Assembly (NCBI GenBank): GCA_016209035.1 | Contig: JACQWX010000041.1 | Location: forward strand, 1-51,834 | DNA from: Elusimicrobiota bacterium | GTDB taxonomy: Bacteria > Elusimicrobiota > Elusimicrobia > UBA1565 > UBA9628 | Direction: 5' to 3' | Length of the DNA stretch: 51,834 bases | Part shown: positions 1-7,335 of the stretch, one piece after another | How the letters are laid out: each line of letters opens with the position of its first letter | Position numbering within the stretch: the first letter of the stretch is position 1 | The notes under the pieces: model-generated | Database searches by the model: none | The model's input: the letters and a program-made list of their open reading frames with translations, nothing else | What the model was told of the DNA's origin: nothing | Translations under genes and position numbers: made by a program

Positions 1-304
1 GCTTGTGCATGTCCGCGACTGGCAGCATCACCTTGAGCCCGAGGTCGTTGCTCATGAACCACGAGCCGCGCACGCCTCCGCCGCAGGTGTTGGCGTTGGC
101 CGCGCCCACGACCGTGGTGCAGCCCGACCGGGTGCCGTCCGACTTGTCAGGGGCGACCCGGTAGATGTTGTCGTCGTAGGTCCCCTTCGCTTCGTAGAAG
201 GGATGGAGTTCCATGGTCCCAAGCTTGAGGTTGGGCTGCCACTCGGCCCGAAGGGGCATTGCCGCCAGCATCAGGGCGGTTACGGCAACGATGCGCGATG
301 ACAT
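1..304 (-). CDS. exported outer-membrane beta-barrel-type protein, N-terminal part only
   Basis: The frame opens at an ATG at 304 and runs off the left edge, so only about 101 N-terminal residues are visible. An AAGGAG Shine-Dalgarno lies six bases upstream. Residues 1-20 (start MSSRIVAVTALM) form a signal peptide ending near PLRAEW. The mature start has the phrase KLGTMELHPFYEAKGTYDD, with an aromatic/Asp-rich 'TYDDNIY' motif that I associate with bacterial outer-membrane beta-barrel proteins carrying exopolysaccharide or surface functions. Two cysteines (SGCTT and NTCGGG) may form a disulfide. A consensus promoter lies upstream. Exported-protein status is clear; the barrel assignment rests on short similarity from memory and is moderate. 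Confidence 0.6.
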   Translation of the reverse strand, partial: MSSRIVAVTALMLAAMPLRAEWQPNLKLGTMELHPFYEAKGTYDDNIYRVAPDKSDGTRSGCTTVVGAANANTCGGGVRGSWFMSNDLGLKVMLPVADMHK

Positions 305-378
305 GCTCGGCTCCTTGACTGCGAGTTTCTTGCTTTAAGGCTCCGCTGGTCGTCGCTCCGAGCGGCGGAACTGGAGAG

Positions 379-407
379 ATTATATTGCATGACCCATGCG
401 ATGTCAA
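379..407 (-). promoter_or_regulatory. consensus sigma-70 promoter of the exported barrel gene
   Basis: On the minus strand TTGACA (407-402) and TATAAT (384-379) are separated by exactly 17 bases, a perfect sigma-70 consensus. The spacer holds a perfect inverted repeat GCATG-acc-CATGC, a possible operator. The leader to the ATG at 304 is roughly 68 bases, which is long compared with most genes in this window. Confidence 0.8.
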
Positions 408-484
408 TCAATTTTATTGCCTATGCCATTCTCGTCAGAAATGCACTAAAATATCCCATGATGACCGAGGTTGGGGCGCAGACC

Positions 485-1510
485 ATGCGCCGCGCGTCGG
501 CGATTATCCTTTCCGCGGCGCTCCTGGCCGGCTGCGCTTGGGTCCCTCCGGCGCGGGGGTCCAGGGCGGAGCCCGACCGTGCCGGCGCCCCTAGGACAGG
601 GGGTGGGGCGCCGGCGCAGGCGCCGCCCCCGGAGCCCGCTCCCATGGCTCCTCTCACCGTGGCGCCTGAGTCCGGCTCGTTCGAGGCCAAGGTGCTGGAG
701 AAGGACCCCGAGGGCTGCACCTGGGTGGAGAGCGAGGGCGCGGTGACGGTCAGCGACCGGGAGACCCCCCATCAGGCCGAGGCGGCCGCCATCCAGGAGG
801 CCAGGAGCATCTCGCTCCGGAAGTTCCTGGGGGTGAAGGTCACGTCCCGCTTCATGAGCTTCAAGGAAGAGACCATGCGGGGCCAGGACCATCTGGTGAG
901 CGACATCGTCCAGGCCACGCGGCCCGGCCGCGAGATCGACATGCGGGTCCTGGACAAGGGCTACCGCAGCGTCCCGGGCTGCGAAGGCTGCCGCTACTAC
1001 GTGCGCCTGCGCTCCTGCATCGTTCCCGAGCCGATGGACGCGGACAAGGATTTCACAGTGGAGCTCAAGGTGTCCCGGGAGATCCTCTACGAGGGGGACG
1101 AGGCCTTTCTGGAGATCACGCCCAGCAAGGACTGCCACATCTACCTCTACGACACCTACGACGCGGGCAAGGGCAAGAAGCAGACGGATCTCCTGGTGCC
1201 CAGCGAGTTCCTCTCCGAGGTCCGCCTGCGCGGCGGGCAGGCCTGGGTGTACCCGGACGAGGAAGCCAAGAAGAGGGGCATCCTGGCGCTCACGGCCCAG
1301 CTCCCGCCGGACAAGCCGGCCGTCTCCGTCGAAGAGATCAGGGTCATCGCGTCCAAGACCCCTCTCCCGGTTCGGACCTACGACCCCAAGATCCCCAACC
1401 CGAGGCAGTCCGACGACAGCGGCAGGGCGGCCGTGCTGCGGCGGCTCAACAACTCCGGCGTGAACTGGGCCGAGGACAGCGCGGCCATCAGCATCTTCCA
1501 AAGGAAGTAG
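485..1510 (+). CDS. DUF4384-family lipoprotein
   Basis: The protein has 341 residues from the ATG at 485. It opens with a lipoprotein signal whose lipobox is LLAG|C at residues 13-17, so it is probably anchored to a membrane and exposed to the periplasm. A Pro/Ala-rich linker (residues 25-60) follows and contains a copy of the 65-bp repeat. A middle domain (about 65-180) resembles the LPP20/FlgT-N type: IQEARSISLRKFLG, a later pair C-x2-C in GCEGCRYY. The C-terminal domain (about 185-310: ILYEGDEAFLEITPSKDCHI, then YLYDTY) matches DUF4384, often found in TPR or kinase-linked envelope proteins. An in-frame ATG at 461 sits eight bases after a TAAAAT box, so a start at 461 is possible. The 3' end overlaps mcsB convergently by 23 bases. 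Confidence 0.75.
   Translation: MRRASAIILSAALLAGCAWVPPARGSRAEPDRAGAPRTGGGAPAQAPPPEPAPMAPLTVAPESGSFEAKVLEKDPEGCTWVESEGAVTVSDRETPHQAEAAAIQEARSISLRKFLGVKVTSRFMSFKEETMRGQDHLVSDIVQATRPGREIDMRVLDKGYRSVPGCEGCRYYVRLRSCIVPEPMDADKDFTVELKVSREILYEGDEAFLEITPSKDCHIYLYDTYDAGKGKKQTDLLVPSEFLSEVRLRGGQAWVYPDEEAKKRGILALTAQLPPDKPAVSVEEIRVIASKTPLPVRTYDPKIPNPRQSDDSGRAAVLRRLNNSGVNWAEDSAAISIFQRK
556..617 (+). repeat. two-hairpin 65-bp repeat, copy F (in the lipoprotein gene)
   Basis: Hairpin 1 is GGGC-GGA-GCCC at 564-574. Hairpin 2 has perfect 11-bp arms GCCGGCGCCCC (581-591) and GGGGCGCCGGC (605-615) around a 13-base loop at 592-604. Order, spacing and loop type match the copies at 13867, 16905 and 35755. It encodes part of the linker after the lipobox. 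Confidence 0.7.
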
Positions 1511-2546
1511 CGGCCGCGAGCCGCGCGCGGACGAACGCCGCCCGCGCGGCGTCGCGCTCGGGGGGGGAGAGCTCGCGCTGGGCGCGCATCTGCATGTGGG
1601 CCGGCTGGGTCACGATCGCGAGCTCGTTGGCCAGCGCCGGCGATCCCGGGAGGCTCCAACCCAGGCCCAAGCCCATCCTGAGGTACGAGAGGTGTTGGCC
1701 GGCCTCCTCGAAGGAGAGGAGCCTGGCGTTCTGCAGGACGCCGGCGGAGCGATGCACCAGGTCCTCGATGCGGTTGCGCCCCGATCCGGCGCACAGCTTG
1801 GCCCGGCTCTCGGCTTCGCGGTCCGCCACCTGTCCCACGGCCTTGCCCACGGCCGCGATGATCTCCGCCTCGGTCCTGCCCAGGGCCGCGGCGTTCGATA
1901 TCTGGTAGAAGTCGCCGAGGACCTTGGTGCCCTCGCCGTAGAGTCCGCGCACGATGAGGCCGAGCCTCGTGAGGTTCTCGAAGAGCCGCTCGATGAGCCC
2001 CGCCAGGGCCAGGCCGGGCAGATGCACGAGGGCGGAGACCCGCATGGCGGTGCCGAGGTTGGTCGGGCAGGAGGTCAGGTAGCCCCAGTCCCTGCGGAAG
2101 GCGAACGGCAGGGCCGAGGCGAGGCTGCGCTCGACAGCGCGCGCCTTCGAGTGAGCCTCGGGCAGGCTCAGGCCCGGCCGGAGGGCGGCCAGGCGCAGGT
2201 GGTCCTCCTCGTTGATCATGAGGCTTAAGCACTCGCCGTCCGCCACTATGGCGCCCCTCCCCGAAGGATTCTCCGCCAGATGGGGGCTCACCAGATGGCG
2301 CTCCACCAGGAAGAGGCGGTCCGTGGCGTCGAGGTCGTCCATGCGCACGAAGGCGGCGCCGGAGAGCTCGGGCACCCGGCGGGCGGCGCCGAAGAAGGCC
2401 TCGAGGCTCCTCTTCAGGGCCGGAGCGCTGGAGCGCGCAGGGAACGGGGCGTCGGCCAGGTTGCGGGCCAGCCGGATGCGGCTGGAGAGGACGACGTCGT
2501 GCCTGGGGCCGTCGGCCCGGGCCCAGCCCACCGGGATCTTGAGCAT
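1488..2546 (-). CDS. mcsB: McsB-type protein arginine kinase
   Basis: This is a phosphagen-kinase-fold enzyme of 352 residues, the usual McsB length. In Firmicutes McsB phosphorylates protein arginines and marks them for ClpCP degradation. Visible motifs are SSRIRLARN (residues 21-29), the acidic INEEDH (111-116) and CPTNLGT (160-166) with the active-site-region cysteine. The gene follows mcsA in the same operon, the classic order. The start is uncertain. ATG at 2546 has no good Shine-Dalgarno. An in-frame ATT at 2561 overlaps the mcsA TAA by one base and sits six bases after AGGAGG, and starting there would give an N-terminus closer to typical McsB. No ctsR or clpC is adjacent. Confidence 0.88.
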   Translation of the reverse strand: MLKIPVGWARADGPRHDVVLSSRIRLARNLADAPFPARSSAPALKRSLEAFFGAARRVPELSGAAFVRMDDLDATDRLFLVERHLVSPHLAENPSGRGAIVADGECLSLMINEEDHLRLAALRPGLSLPEAHSKARAVERSLASALPFAFRRDWGYLTSCPTNLGTAMRVSALVHLPGLALAGLIERLFENLTRLGLIVRGLYGEGTKVLGDFYQISNAAALGRTEAEIIAAVGKAVGQVADREAESRAKLCAGSGRNRIEDLVHRSAGVLQNARLLSFEEAGQHLSYLRMGLGLGWSLPGSPALANELAIVTQPAHMQMRAQRELSPPERDAARAAFVRARLAAATSFGRC

Positions 2547-2560
2547 GTTCTGGAGCTGAA

Positions 2561-2917
2561 TTAGGGCCCTCCTCGGTGGTTGGTCGCTCCCCCATGGATG
2601 CGCGGGATGAGGTTCCTGAGATGGGGCTCGAAAAGCTCGTAGCAGGAGGCGCAGCCGAGCCTCCCGGTCTGGCGGAACTCCGCGTACGTCATGCCGCACC
2701 CTTCGCAGCGCTGCGCCCTGCCGCGGGGCGTGGGACGCAGCAGCTTGAGGAAGGACGGCAGGCCCGAGAGCAGGCTCTCGAGGGGGTCCAAGGCCTGGAC
2801 CGACTCGTGGATCTCGGCCGCGCAGTCGGAGCACAAGGCCCGCTGGGAGACCTTGTTCCCGACGATCGTCTTCAGGAAGACGACGGCCGGCGCGTTTTTG
2901 CAAGAGGTACAGATCAT
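2561..2917 (-). CDS. mcsA: McsA-like zinc protein, activator of McsB
   Basis: The 118-residue protein has four CxxC pairs: CTSC at residues 3-6, CSDC near 28, CEGC near 66 and CASC near 84. This is the two-zinc-module layout of McsA, which binds and activates McsB. Canonical McsA has a further C-terminal UVR motif; here the protein ends soon after the fourth pair, so the UVR part is missing. The ATG at 2917 is preceded by GGGGGAGG eight bases upstream, and that Shine-Dalgarno is supplied by a 41-bp hairpin repeat. mcsB follows after 14 bases. The frame stays open upstream for another 34 codons through the repeat, but translation from 2917 fits the family best. Confidence 0.82.
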   Translation of the reverse strand: MICTSCKNAPAVVFLKTIVGNKVSQRALCSDCAAEIHESVQALDPLESLLSGLPSFLKLLRPTPRGRAQRCEGCGMTYAEFRQTGRLGCASCYELFEPHLRNLIPRIHGGATNHRGGP

Positions 2918-2918
2918 G

Positions 2919-2959
2919 TCGCAAGCCTCCCCCGCGGGGAGGCGCGCAGCTGTGGGGGC
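2919..2959 (-). repeat. 41-bp hairpin repeat, copy at the mcsA start
   Basis: Read on the minus strand, these 41 bases match 39924-39964 (at the acpS 5' end) with only three differences. The core is CCTCCCC-GC-GGGGGAGG, and the right arm doubles as the mcsA Shine-Dalgarno. It lies between ilvE and mcsA. Confidence 0.8.
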
Positions 2960-2984
2960 AAAGGTCGTTTCATGAAGCTTCCTT

Positions 2985-3863
2985 CTAGATGGGCGTCCCC
3001 GACCCCGGCGACGCCGCATACTCCCTGAACAGCCCGATGAGCCTCTTCGTGAGGGGGCCCGCGGCCCCCGACCCGATGGTCCTGCCGTCCAGGCGCACCG
3101 CCGGGATGATCTCGGCGGCGGAGCCGGTGAGGAAGACCTCGTCGGCGCGGTAGAGCTCGAACGGCGTGAAGAGCCGCTCCTTCGCCGGCGTTCCCAGCTT
3201 GTCGCGGCAGAGCTCCATGACGACCTTGCGCGTGACGCCCTCCAGAAGGCCGATGTGGACCGGGGGCGTCGCGATGGCGCCGTCGTGGATGAAGAAGATG
3301 TTGTCCCCGGAGCACTCGGTGACGTAGCCGTCGGTGCTCAAGAGCACCGCCTCCTGGGCGCCGGCCCGGGTGGCCTCGGCGCGCGCCATGACGTTGGCGA
3401 GGTAGTTGAGGGACTTGACGCCCGGAGAGAGCTGGTCCGGCCGGCGCTGGCGGATGGTGGAGACGATGAGGTCCAAGCCCTTCTCGTAATATGCCTCTGG
3501 GTAGAGCTCGATGCGGTCGGCGATGATGATGAGGGTCGCCCCGGCCTTGCACTTGCGCATGTCGAGGCCGAGGTCCCCCGTCCCGCGGGTCAGCAGGAGC
3601 CTGATGTAGGCGTCCTTGAGGTTGTTGGCCCGGAGGGTGTCGAGGACGGCGGCCTCGATCGATTTGCGCGGCATGGGCAGGGCCAGGAGGATGGCTTCCG
3701 CCGACTTCTGGAGCCTCTGGAGGTGGTCGTCGAGCCGGAAGACGCGGCCGTTGTAGGCTCGGATGCCCTCGAACACGCCGTCGCCGTAGAGCAGGCCGTG
3801 GTCGAAGACCGAGACCTTCGCGTTCTCCTTGTCCACGAGCTGTCCGTTGAGGTAGATCTTCAT
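2985..3863 (-). CDS. ilvE: branched-chain amino acid aminotransferase (class IV PLP)
   Basis: The 292-residue protein is a fold-type IV aminotransferase. It should interconvert Leu/Ile/Val and their 2-oxoacids with glutamate/2-oxoglutarate in the cytoplasm. Family marks are the N-terminal FDHGLLYGDGVFEGIR (20-35), the PLP lysine K150 in PGVKSLNYL, the glutamate region YVTECSGDNIF and the C-terminal FLTGSAAEIIPA. It starts with ATG four bases inside the end of lolD, so translation is probably coupled. D-amino-acid transaminase and aminodeoxychorismate lyase share the fold; the SLNYL and GSAAEIIP phrases favour IlvE. Confidence 0.9.
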   Translation of the reverse strand: MKIYLNGQLVDKENAKVSVFDHGLLYGDGVFEGIRAYNGRVFRLDDHLQRLQKSAEAILLALPMPRKSIEAAVLDTLRANNLKDAYIRLLLTRGTGDLGLDMRKCKAGATLIIIADRIELYPEAYYEKGLDLIVSTIRQRRPDQLSPGVKSLNYLANVMARAEATRAGAQEAVLLSTDGYVTECSGDNIFFIHDGAIATPPVHIGLLEGVTRKVVMELCRDKLGTPAKERLFTPFELYRADEVFLTGSAAEIIPAVRLDGRTIGSGAAGPLTKRLIGLFREYAASPGSGTPI

Positions 3864-4555
3864 CTCACCATGGCTCCATCGAGCATGCGCAGGACGCGGT
3901 TGGCGCCGTGGCCCGCGGCCTCGTTATGGGTCACCACGACCACGGCCGCCCCTTCCTTCTCGGCGAGGTTCCTTAGGTCCCGGAACACCAGGTCGCCGTT
4001 GTGCTTGTCGAGGTTGCCAGTGGGCTCGTCCGCCAGCACGAGCGCGGGCCGCCTTATTAGCGCGCGGCAGATGGCCACGCGCTGGCGCTCCCCTCCGGAG
4101 AGCTCGCTCGGGAACCGGTGGGCGAGCCCCTTCAAGGCCAGACCCCTCAAAAGGTCCTCGGCCCGGAGGGCCGCGGTCTCGAGCCCGTCGGGCGGCCCGG
4201 GGACGCGGGAGAGGGCGATCCTCTCCGGCATGGTCACGTTCTCGATCACGGTGAACTCTGGCAGGAGCGAGTCGAACTGGAACACGAAGCCGATGGAGTC
4301 GCTGCGCAGCCGCGACCTGGCGTCCTCGTCCATCTTGGAAACGGCCTGGCCGGCTACCAGGACTTCGCCCGCGTCCGGCCGGTCCATCAGGCCGAGGATG
4401 TTGAGGAGGGTCGATTTCCCGCACCCGCTGGGGCCGAGGATCATGAGGTACTCGCCGGCCAGGACCGAGAAATCCAGGCCCTTCAGGACCTCGACGGCCT
4501 GGGGGCCCTGGCCGTAGGTCTTGAAGATGCCTTGGGCCTCCACGACGTTAGCCAT
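3860..4555 (-). CDS. lolD: LolD-type ABC transporter ATP-binding subunit
   Basis: The 231-residue ATPase has Walker A GPSGCGKST (about 42-50), the Q-loop in FVFQFDSLLPEFTV, the signature LSGGERQR, Walker B LVLADEPTGNLD and the switch histidine in VVVTHN. The EPTGNLD form is typical of the MacB/LolD/FtsE group. It partners with the LolC-type permease immediately upstream (8-bp overlap), so the pair should power release of lipoproteins from the inner membrane to the Lol pathway. ilvE overlaps its 3' end by four bases. Confidence 0.9.
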   Translation of the reverse strand: MANVVEAQGIFKTYGQGPQAVEVLKGLDFSVLAGEYLMILGPSGCGKSTLLNILGLMDRPDAGEVLVAGQAVSKMDEDARSRLRSDSIGFVFQFDSLLPEFTVIENVTMPERIALSRVPGPPDGLETAALRAEDLLRGLALKGLAHRFPSELSGGERQRVAICRALIRRPALVLADEPTGNLDKHNGDLVFRDLRNLAEKEGAAVVVVTHNEAAGHGANRVLRMLDGAMVR

Positions 4556-5774
4556 AATGGATGGCCTCGACCGGGTTGACCTTGGAAGCGCGCGACGCCG
4601 GGTAGATGGTGGCCAGGAGCGACAGGAGCAGGCCCGAGAGCGTCACGGCCGCGACGTCGCGGATTTGGACCGAGACGGGCACCCGGGAGAGGTAGTAGAT
4701 GTCGCCCGGCAGCTCCACGATGGGGTACCGGTAGATGACCCAGCACAGCAGAAGCCCAAGGAGCATCCCGCCGACCACGCCCGCGCCGCCGATGAGGAGG
4801 CCCAGGTTCCAGAAGATCCGCCGGACCTGCGCCGGAGTGGCGCCCATGGCGCGCAGGAGCCCGATGTCCCGGGTCTTCTCCACGCCCAAGAGGATCAGGT
4901 TGGACGCGATGTTGAGCGAGGCCACCAGGATGATGAGCGTCAGGATGATGAACATGACCGCCTTCTCGAGCTTCAGCGCCGCGAACAGGGTCCGGTTCAT
5001 CTGCTTGAAGGTGCGCACGAAATAGCCGAAGCCGAGGGCCTCCCGGAGCCGGTCGGCGGCGGCGTCCGCCCGTCCGATCTCCTTGAGCCGGACGCCGAAG
5101 CCGGTGGCGCCCTCCTCCACGGCGAAGAACTTCTGGGCCGCCTCCAGAGAGGTGTAGGCGGTGGTGGCGTCGTACTCGTAGTAGCCGGTGTGAAGGACCC
5201 CCACGACCTTGAACCTCTGCATCCGCGGGAGGAGCCCCAGCGGGGTCGAGACGCTCTTGGGCGAAACGAGGACCACCTCGGAGCCCACGGGAGCGCTCAT
5301 GTTGGCGGAGAGCTCGACTCCCAGGACGACGCCCGTGGTCGTGCCGGCCGCCAACCCCTCCCAGCCGCCTTCGCGCAGGTTCGAGCCCAGGTCGTTGACC
5401 GCGAACTCGCGCTTGGGGTCGAGCCCCTTGAGGACCACGCCCAGCGAGCGCCCCTTGCTGTTGACGATGGCCTGGCCCAGCACGAAGGGCGCCGCGGCCG
5501 CCACATCGGGGTCCGCGAGCAGGGTCTTCTCGACGTGGGACCTGCCCTCCGCGCTCATGGAGCCGTACACGGTGAGGTGCGCCTGGGCGCCGACGATCTT
5601 CTTCTGGATGTCGGTCTGGAACCCGTTCATGACCGAGAGGGTCGTCAGGAGCGCGGCCACGCCCACGGTCACGCCCGCCACGCCGATGGCGGTGGTCACC
5701 ATGGCGAAGAGGCCCTTCCTCCTGGCCCTGAGATACCTCAGGGCTAGAAACAATTCGAGCCGTTCTCTATCCAT
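4548..5774 (-). CDS. lolC: LolC/LolE-family lipoprotein-releasing permease
   Basis: The 408-residue membrane protein has the LolCE layout. A first transmembrane segment (about residues 24-46) precedes a large periplasmic domain (about 50-265), and three more segments lie between about 270 and 395. The LolC/FtsX signature EKTRDIGLLRAMGATPAQV is present before the third segment. As only one permease gene is seen, the complex may use a homodimer, as reported for LolF-type systems. It overlaps lysS upstream by 8 bp and lolD downstream by 8 bp. A peptide-exporting MacB relative is less likely because MacB fuses the ATPase. Confidence 0.9.
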   Translation of the reverse strand: MDRERLELFLALRYLRARRKGLFAMVTTAIGVAGVTVGVAALLTTLSVMNGFQTDIQKKIVGAQAHLTVYGSMSAEGRSHVEKTLLADPDVAAAAPFVLGQAIVNSKGRSLGVVLKGLDPKREFAVNDLGSNLREGGWEGLAAGTTTGVVLGVELSANMSAPVGSEVVLVSPKSVSTPLGLLPRMQRFKVVGVLHTGYYEYDATTAYTSLEAAQKFFAVEEGATGFGVRLKEIGRADAAADRLREALGFGYFVRTFKQMNRTLFAALKLEKAVMFIILTLIILVASLNIASNLILLGVEKTRDIGLLRAMGATPAQVRRIFWNLGLLIGGAGVVGGMLLGLLLCWVIYRYPIVELPGDIYYLSRVPVSVQIRDVAAVTLSGLLLSLLATIYPASRASKVNPVEAIHYG

Positions 5775-7287
5775 CCTTCAACATGGGGAACAAGATGGTT
5801 TCTCTGATGGACGTCTGCCCAGTCAACAGCATCACCAGCCGGTCGATGCCGAAGCCGATGCCTCCGGCGGGGGGCATCCCGCACTCCATGGCCGAAACGA
5901 AGTCGGCGTCGAGGACGTCGGCCTCCTCGTCAGCCTCCTCCCGCCGCATCCTGGCCTGGTGCTCGAGCCGCTCGAGCTGGTCCTCGGGGTCGTTGAGCTC
6001 GGAATAGGCGTTGGCGACCTCCTCGCCGCCGCCGAAGCATTCGAAGCGCTCCACGACGCAGGGACTGCCGGGCTTGAGCTTGGCCAGCGGCGTGACGGCG
6101 GCGGGATGGTCGAAGACGAAGGTCATCCCATCGAGACGCGGCAGGATTGCCGCGTCGAAGATGCGTTCGAAGATTTTGGAACTTGGGGTCGTTTCGCCGG
6201 CTGGGACCCCGAGCCGTTGCGCGAGACTCAGCAGGGCTTTCCTGTTGAAAGCCTTCCCTTCAAGGATGTTCTCCATCTTGTCGCCGCAGTGGGTCTGCCA
6301 CAGCTCAGGGAGACGAACGCGGTTGAATGGCGGCCTGAGGCTGAGCCTCAGGCCGTTATATTCGACGCAATCCATGCCCAGGGCCTGGGCGCAGTCCCAG
6401 ACCACGGTCTCGTAGAGCTTGGCCATGCCGTTGTAGTCGCTGTACGCCTCGTAGGCCTCTACCGTGGTGAACTCGGGGTTATGCTTGGTGTCGATGCCTT
6501 CGTTGCGGAAGAGCCTTCCCAGCTCGAAGACCTTGTCCAGGCCTCCGATGATGAGACGCTTGAGGTGCAGCTCCGTCGCGATGCGCAGGACCATGTCGCG
6601 GTCCAGGGCGTTGTGGTGCGTCTGGAATGGCCGCGCCGACGCGCCGCCGGCCCGGGGCAGGAGGATGGGGGTTTCCACCTCGATGAAGCCCATGGACTCG
6701 AGGGTCTTGCGCGCCGTGGACACGATGAGGGATCGCTTCCGGAAAGCCGCCCTGGTCTCGGCGCTCGACATGAGGTCGAGGTGCCGGCAGCGGTAGCGCG
6801 TCTCGACGTCCTTCAAGCCGTGGAACTTCTCGGGCATGGGCCGCAGGGCCTTGGCCAGGAGCGTCACGGAGGCCGCCTTGAGCGTGGGCTCCCCGGTCCG
6901 GGTCTTGAAGACATGTCCCACGGCGGCGACGAAGTCGCCGACGTGGAGGTCCTTGCTCACCAGGAGGAAATCGGGCTCGGGCAGCGCGTCCTTCTTGAAA
7001 TGGACTTGGCATTTGCCGGATCCATCTTGGATGTCGCCGAAGATGGATTTGCCCATGGGCCGCAGGCCGACGAGCCTTCCGGCGCAGCGGAGCTGCGCCG
7101 GATCACGGGCGCCCACCTCGAGCGGCCTGCCGATCGCGAGGACCTCCGCGCAGGAATGCGACTTCTCGACGCGCGCGGGGTAGCAGTCGAGGCCGCGGGC
7201 TCTGAGTTCCTTGAGCTTGGCCTTCTTGACTGCGAGGACGTCTTCCAGCGAGCCGCAAGTCCTGCCGGGGGGGGGTTCGGGGTCCAT
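5767..7287 (-). CDS. lysS: lysyl-tRNA synthetase, class II
   Basis: The 506-residue protein charges tRNA-Lys. An OB-fold anticodon-binding domain occupies about residues 60-165 (KSIFGDIQDGSGKCQVHFKK). The class II catalytic core follows: motif 1 region RYRCRHLDLM, motif 2 RNEGIDTKHNPEFTTVEAY and motif 3 GIGFGIDRLVMLLTG near the C-terminus. The ATG at 7287 lies eight bases after a TACAAT box, with no clear Shine-Dalgarno. It heads the leftward operon and overlaps lolC by 8 bp. The coding sequence contains a 25-base perfect palindrome at 6331-6355. Confidence 0.95.
   Translation of the reverse strand: MDPEPPPGRTCGSLEDVLAVKKAKLKELRARGLDCYPARVEKSHSCAEVLAIGRPLEVGARDPAQLRCAGRLVGLRPMGKSIFGDIQDGSGKCQVHFKKDALPEPDFLLVSKDLHVGDFVAAVGHVFKTRTGEPTLKAASVTLLAKALRPMPEKFHGLKDVETRYRCRHLDLMSSAETRAAFRKRSLIVSTARKTLESMGFIEVETPILLPRAGGASARPFQTHHNALDRDMVLRIATELHLKRLIIGGLDKVFELGRLFRNEGIDTKHNPEFTTVEAYEAYSDYNGMAKLYETVVWDCAQALGMDCVEYNGLRLSLRPPFNRVRLPELWQTHCGDKMENILEGKAFNRKALLSLAQRLGVPAGETTPSSKIFERIFDAAILPRLDGMTFVFDHPAAVTPLAKLKPGSPCVVERFECFGGGEEVANAYSELNDPEDQLERLEHQARMRREEADEEADVLDADFVSAMECGMPPAGGIGFGIDRLVMLLTGQTSIRETILFPMLKDG
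6331..6355. repeat. perfect palindrome inside lysS
   Basis: Twelve-base arms CGGCCTGAGGCT and AGCCTCAGGCCG flank a single central G. It lies within the catalytic domain at a place where the protein length looks normal. Confidence 0.85.
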
Positions 7288-7295
7288 GCCCCGAG

Positions 7296-7301
7296 ATTGT
7301 A
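7296..7301 (-). promoter_or_regulatory. -10 box of the lysS operon
   Basis: TACAAT on the minus strand lies eight bases upstream of the lysS ATG, implying a leader of only a base or two. No convincing -35 box is visible. Confidence 0.5.
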
Positions 7302-7335
7302 GTTTTTGCCGCGCCTGGAAGGCAAAGAGGACGCC

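Noticed and set aside
5209..7302. Long plus-strand open frame opposite lolC and lysS
   Set aside because: It is antisense to two well-supported genes with all family motifs. Long antisense frames are expected at this GC content.
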